64,000 nt of DNA from Azadirachta indica (taxonomy: Eukaryota > Streptophyta > Magnoliopsida > Sapindales > Meliaceae): positions 13,230,367-13,294,366 of the forward strand of contig CM040446.1 of NCBI GenBank assembly GCA_022749755.1, written 5' to 3'. A program made the position numbers and the translations under genes. Positions within the stretch are counted from its first letter, which is position 1; each line of letters opens with the position of its first letter. Below are positions 63,623-64,000 of this stretch, piece by piece. Under the pieces are notes generated by a model. That model had not been told where the DNA came from. It saw only the letters and a program-made list of their open reading frames with translations, and made no database searches.

Positions 63623-64000
63623 CTGCATACGTTTGACTCGTCAACATTTGGCGGTAATTTATGATTGATGAGGATTTTGCATCCCCAGCCAATTGGTCAA
63701 TCTCAAAAGATTTCAGGGTGAAATTAAGAATACGGGACAACTCACTAGCACATGACATTTACGTAGTTGGGATCATACATGCACATGTATAGAACACATC
63801 AGAATCAGCTGCAATAAATGTACAGTTGACTACAGAAACCTTATTTTAAAAATTGCAGAAGGAAATCATCAAACTAGGAGGATCCATCCATATCAAATAG
63901 TGATGTTATAACATTGCTCCATCAGTTCAGTGTGTCACAGTGATGCATGCATCCACAAAAAGGAATCTATTAAAAAGAATTAAAAGAGTCCACAAACACA
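63623..64000. other. Intron of the AKT1-like gene
   Basis: No ankyrin or channel sequence is seen between the exon acceptor at 63622 and the window edge. The next upstream exon should lie beyond 64000 on the minus strand. Confidence 0.5.

Overview
This is nuclear DNA from a eudicot plant. Intergenic DNA is AT-rich and full of (TA)n, (TTA)n and poly-T runs, most coding regions are split by GT-AG introns, and every recognisable protein belongs to a plant family. The protein sequences look rosid-like, and a woody rosid such as Citrus is plausible, but the species call is inference.

Layout. 1-5 kb: intergenic DNA and a minus-strand F-box gene. 5-7.2 kb: a broken PPR-DYW gene. 8.7-9.8 kb (-): a Golgi GDP-fucose transporter (GFT1/GONST4 type). 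10.6-12.6 kb: an At1g31430-type PPR gene with a frameshift near its start. 14.5-18 kb (-): two tandem IRON MAN (IMA/FEP) iron-signalling peptide genes, each encoding two IMA motifs. 19-23 kb: a plastid DUF2358-SOUL heme-binding protein (HBP5 type, 8 exons). 25-27.3 kb: a KCS11-like 3-ketoacyl-CoA synthase with one single-base frameshift. 29-30.7 kb (-): histone H2A.Z. 31.9-35 kb (-): a STRAP-like WD40 protein (7 exons). 37.7-42.1 kb: proteasome ATPase RPT6 (9 exons). 44.1-44.8 kb: an EG45-like/plant natriuretic peptide gene. 44.8-50.7 kb: a gene desert holding a long inverted-repeat element. 50.8-54 kb: a RING-CH (MARCH-type) membrane E3 ligase (6 exons). 55.6-59.2 kb: a decayed BOR boron transporter. 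59-62.7 kb: repeats, including a 36-bp minisatellite. 62.7-63.6 kb (-): the last exon of an AKT1-like K+ channel that continues past the window edge.

The genes do not form a pathway. Their neighbours do recall gene pairs adjacent in Arabidopsis (GFT1/RPT6, WD40/H2A.Z, WD40/BOR4, KCS11/AKT1), so the window looks like an ancient conserved block. The IMA pair, the BOR relic and the AKT1 exon all concern mineral nutrition, but no functional link can be shown from sequence.

The most interesting locus is the IMA pair. Four genes carry disabling lesions: the PPR-DYW and BOR genes have several each and are convincing pseudogenes, while the KCS and At1g31430-type genes have one indel each and could be draft-sequence errors.
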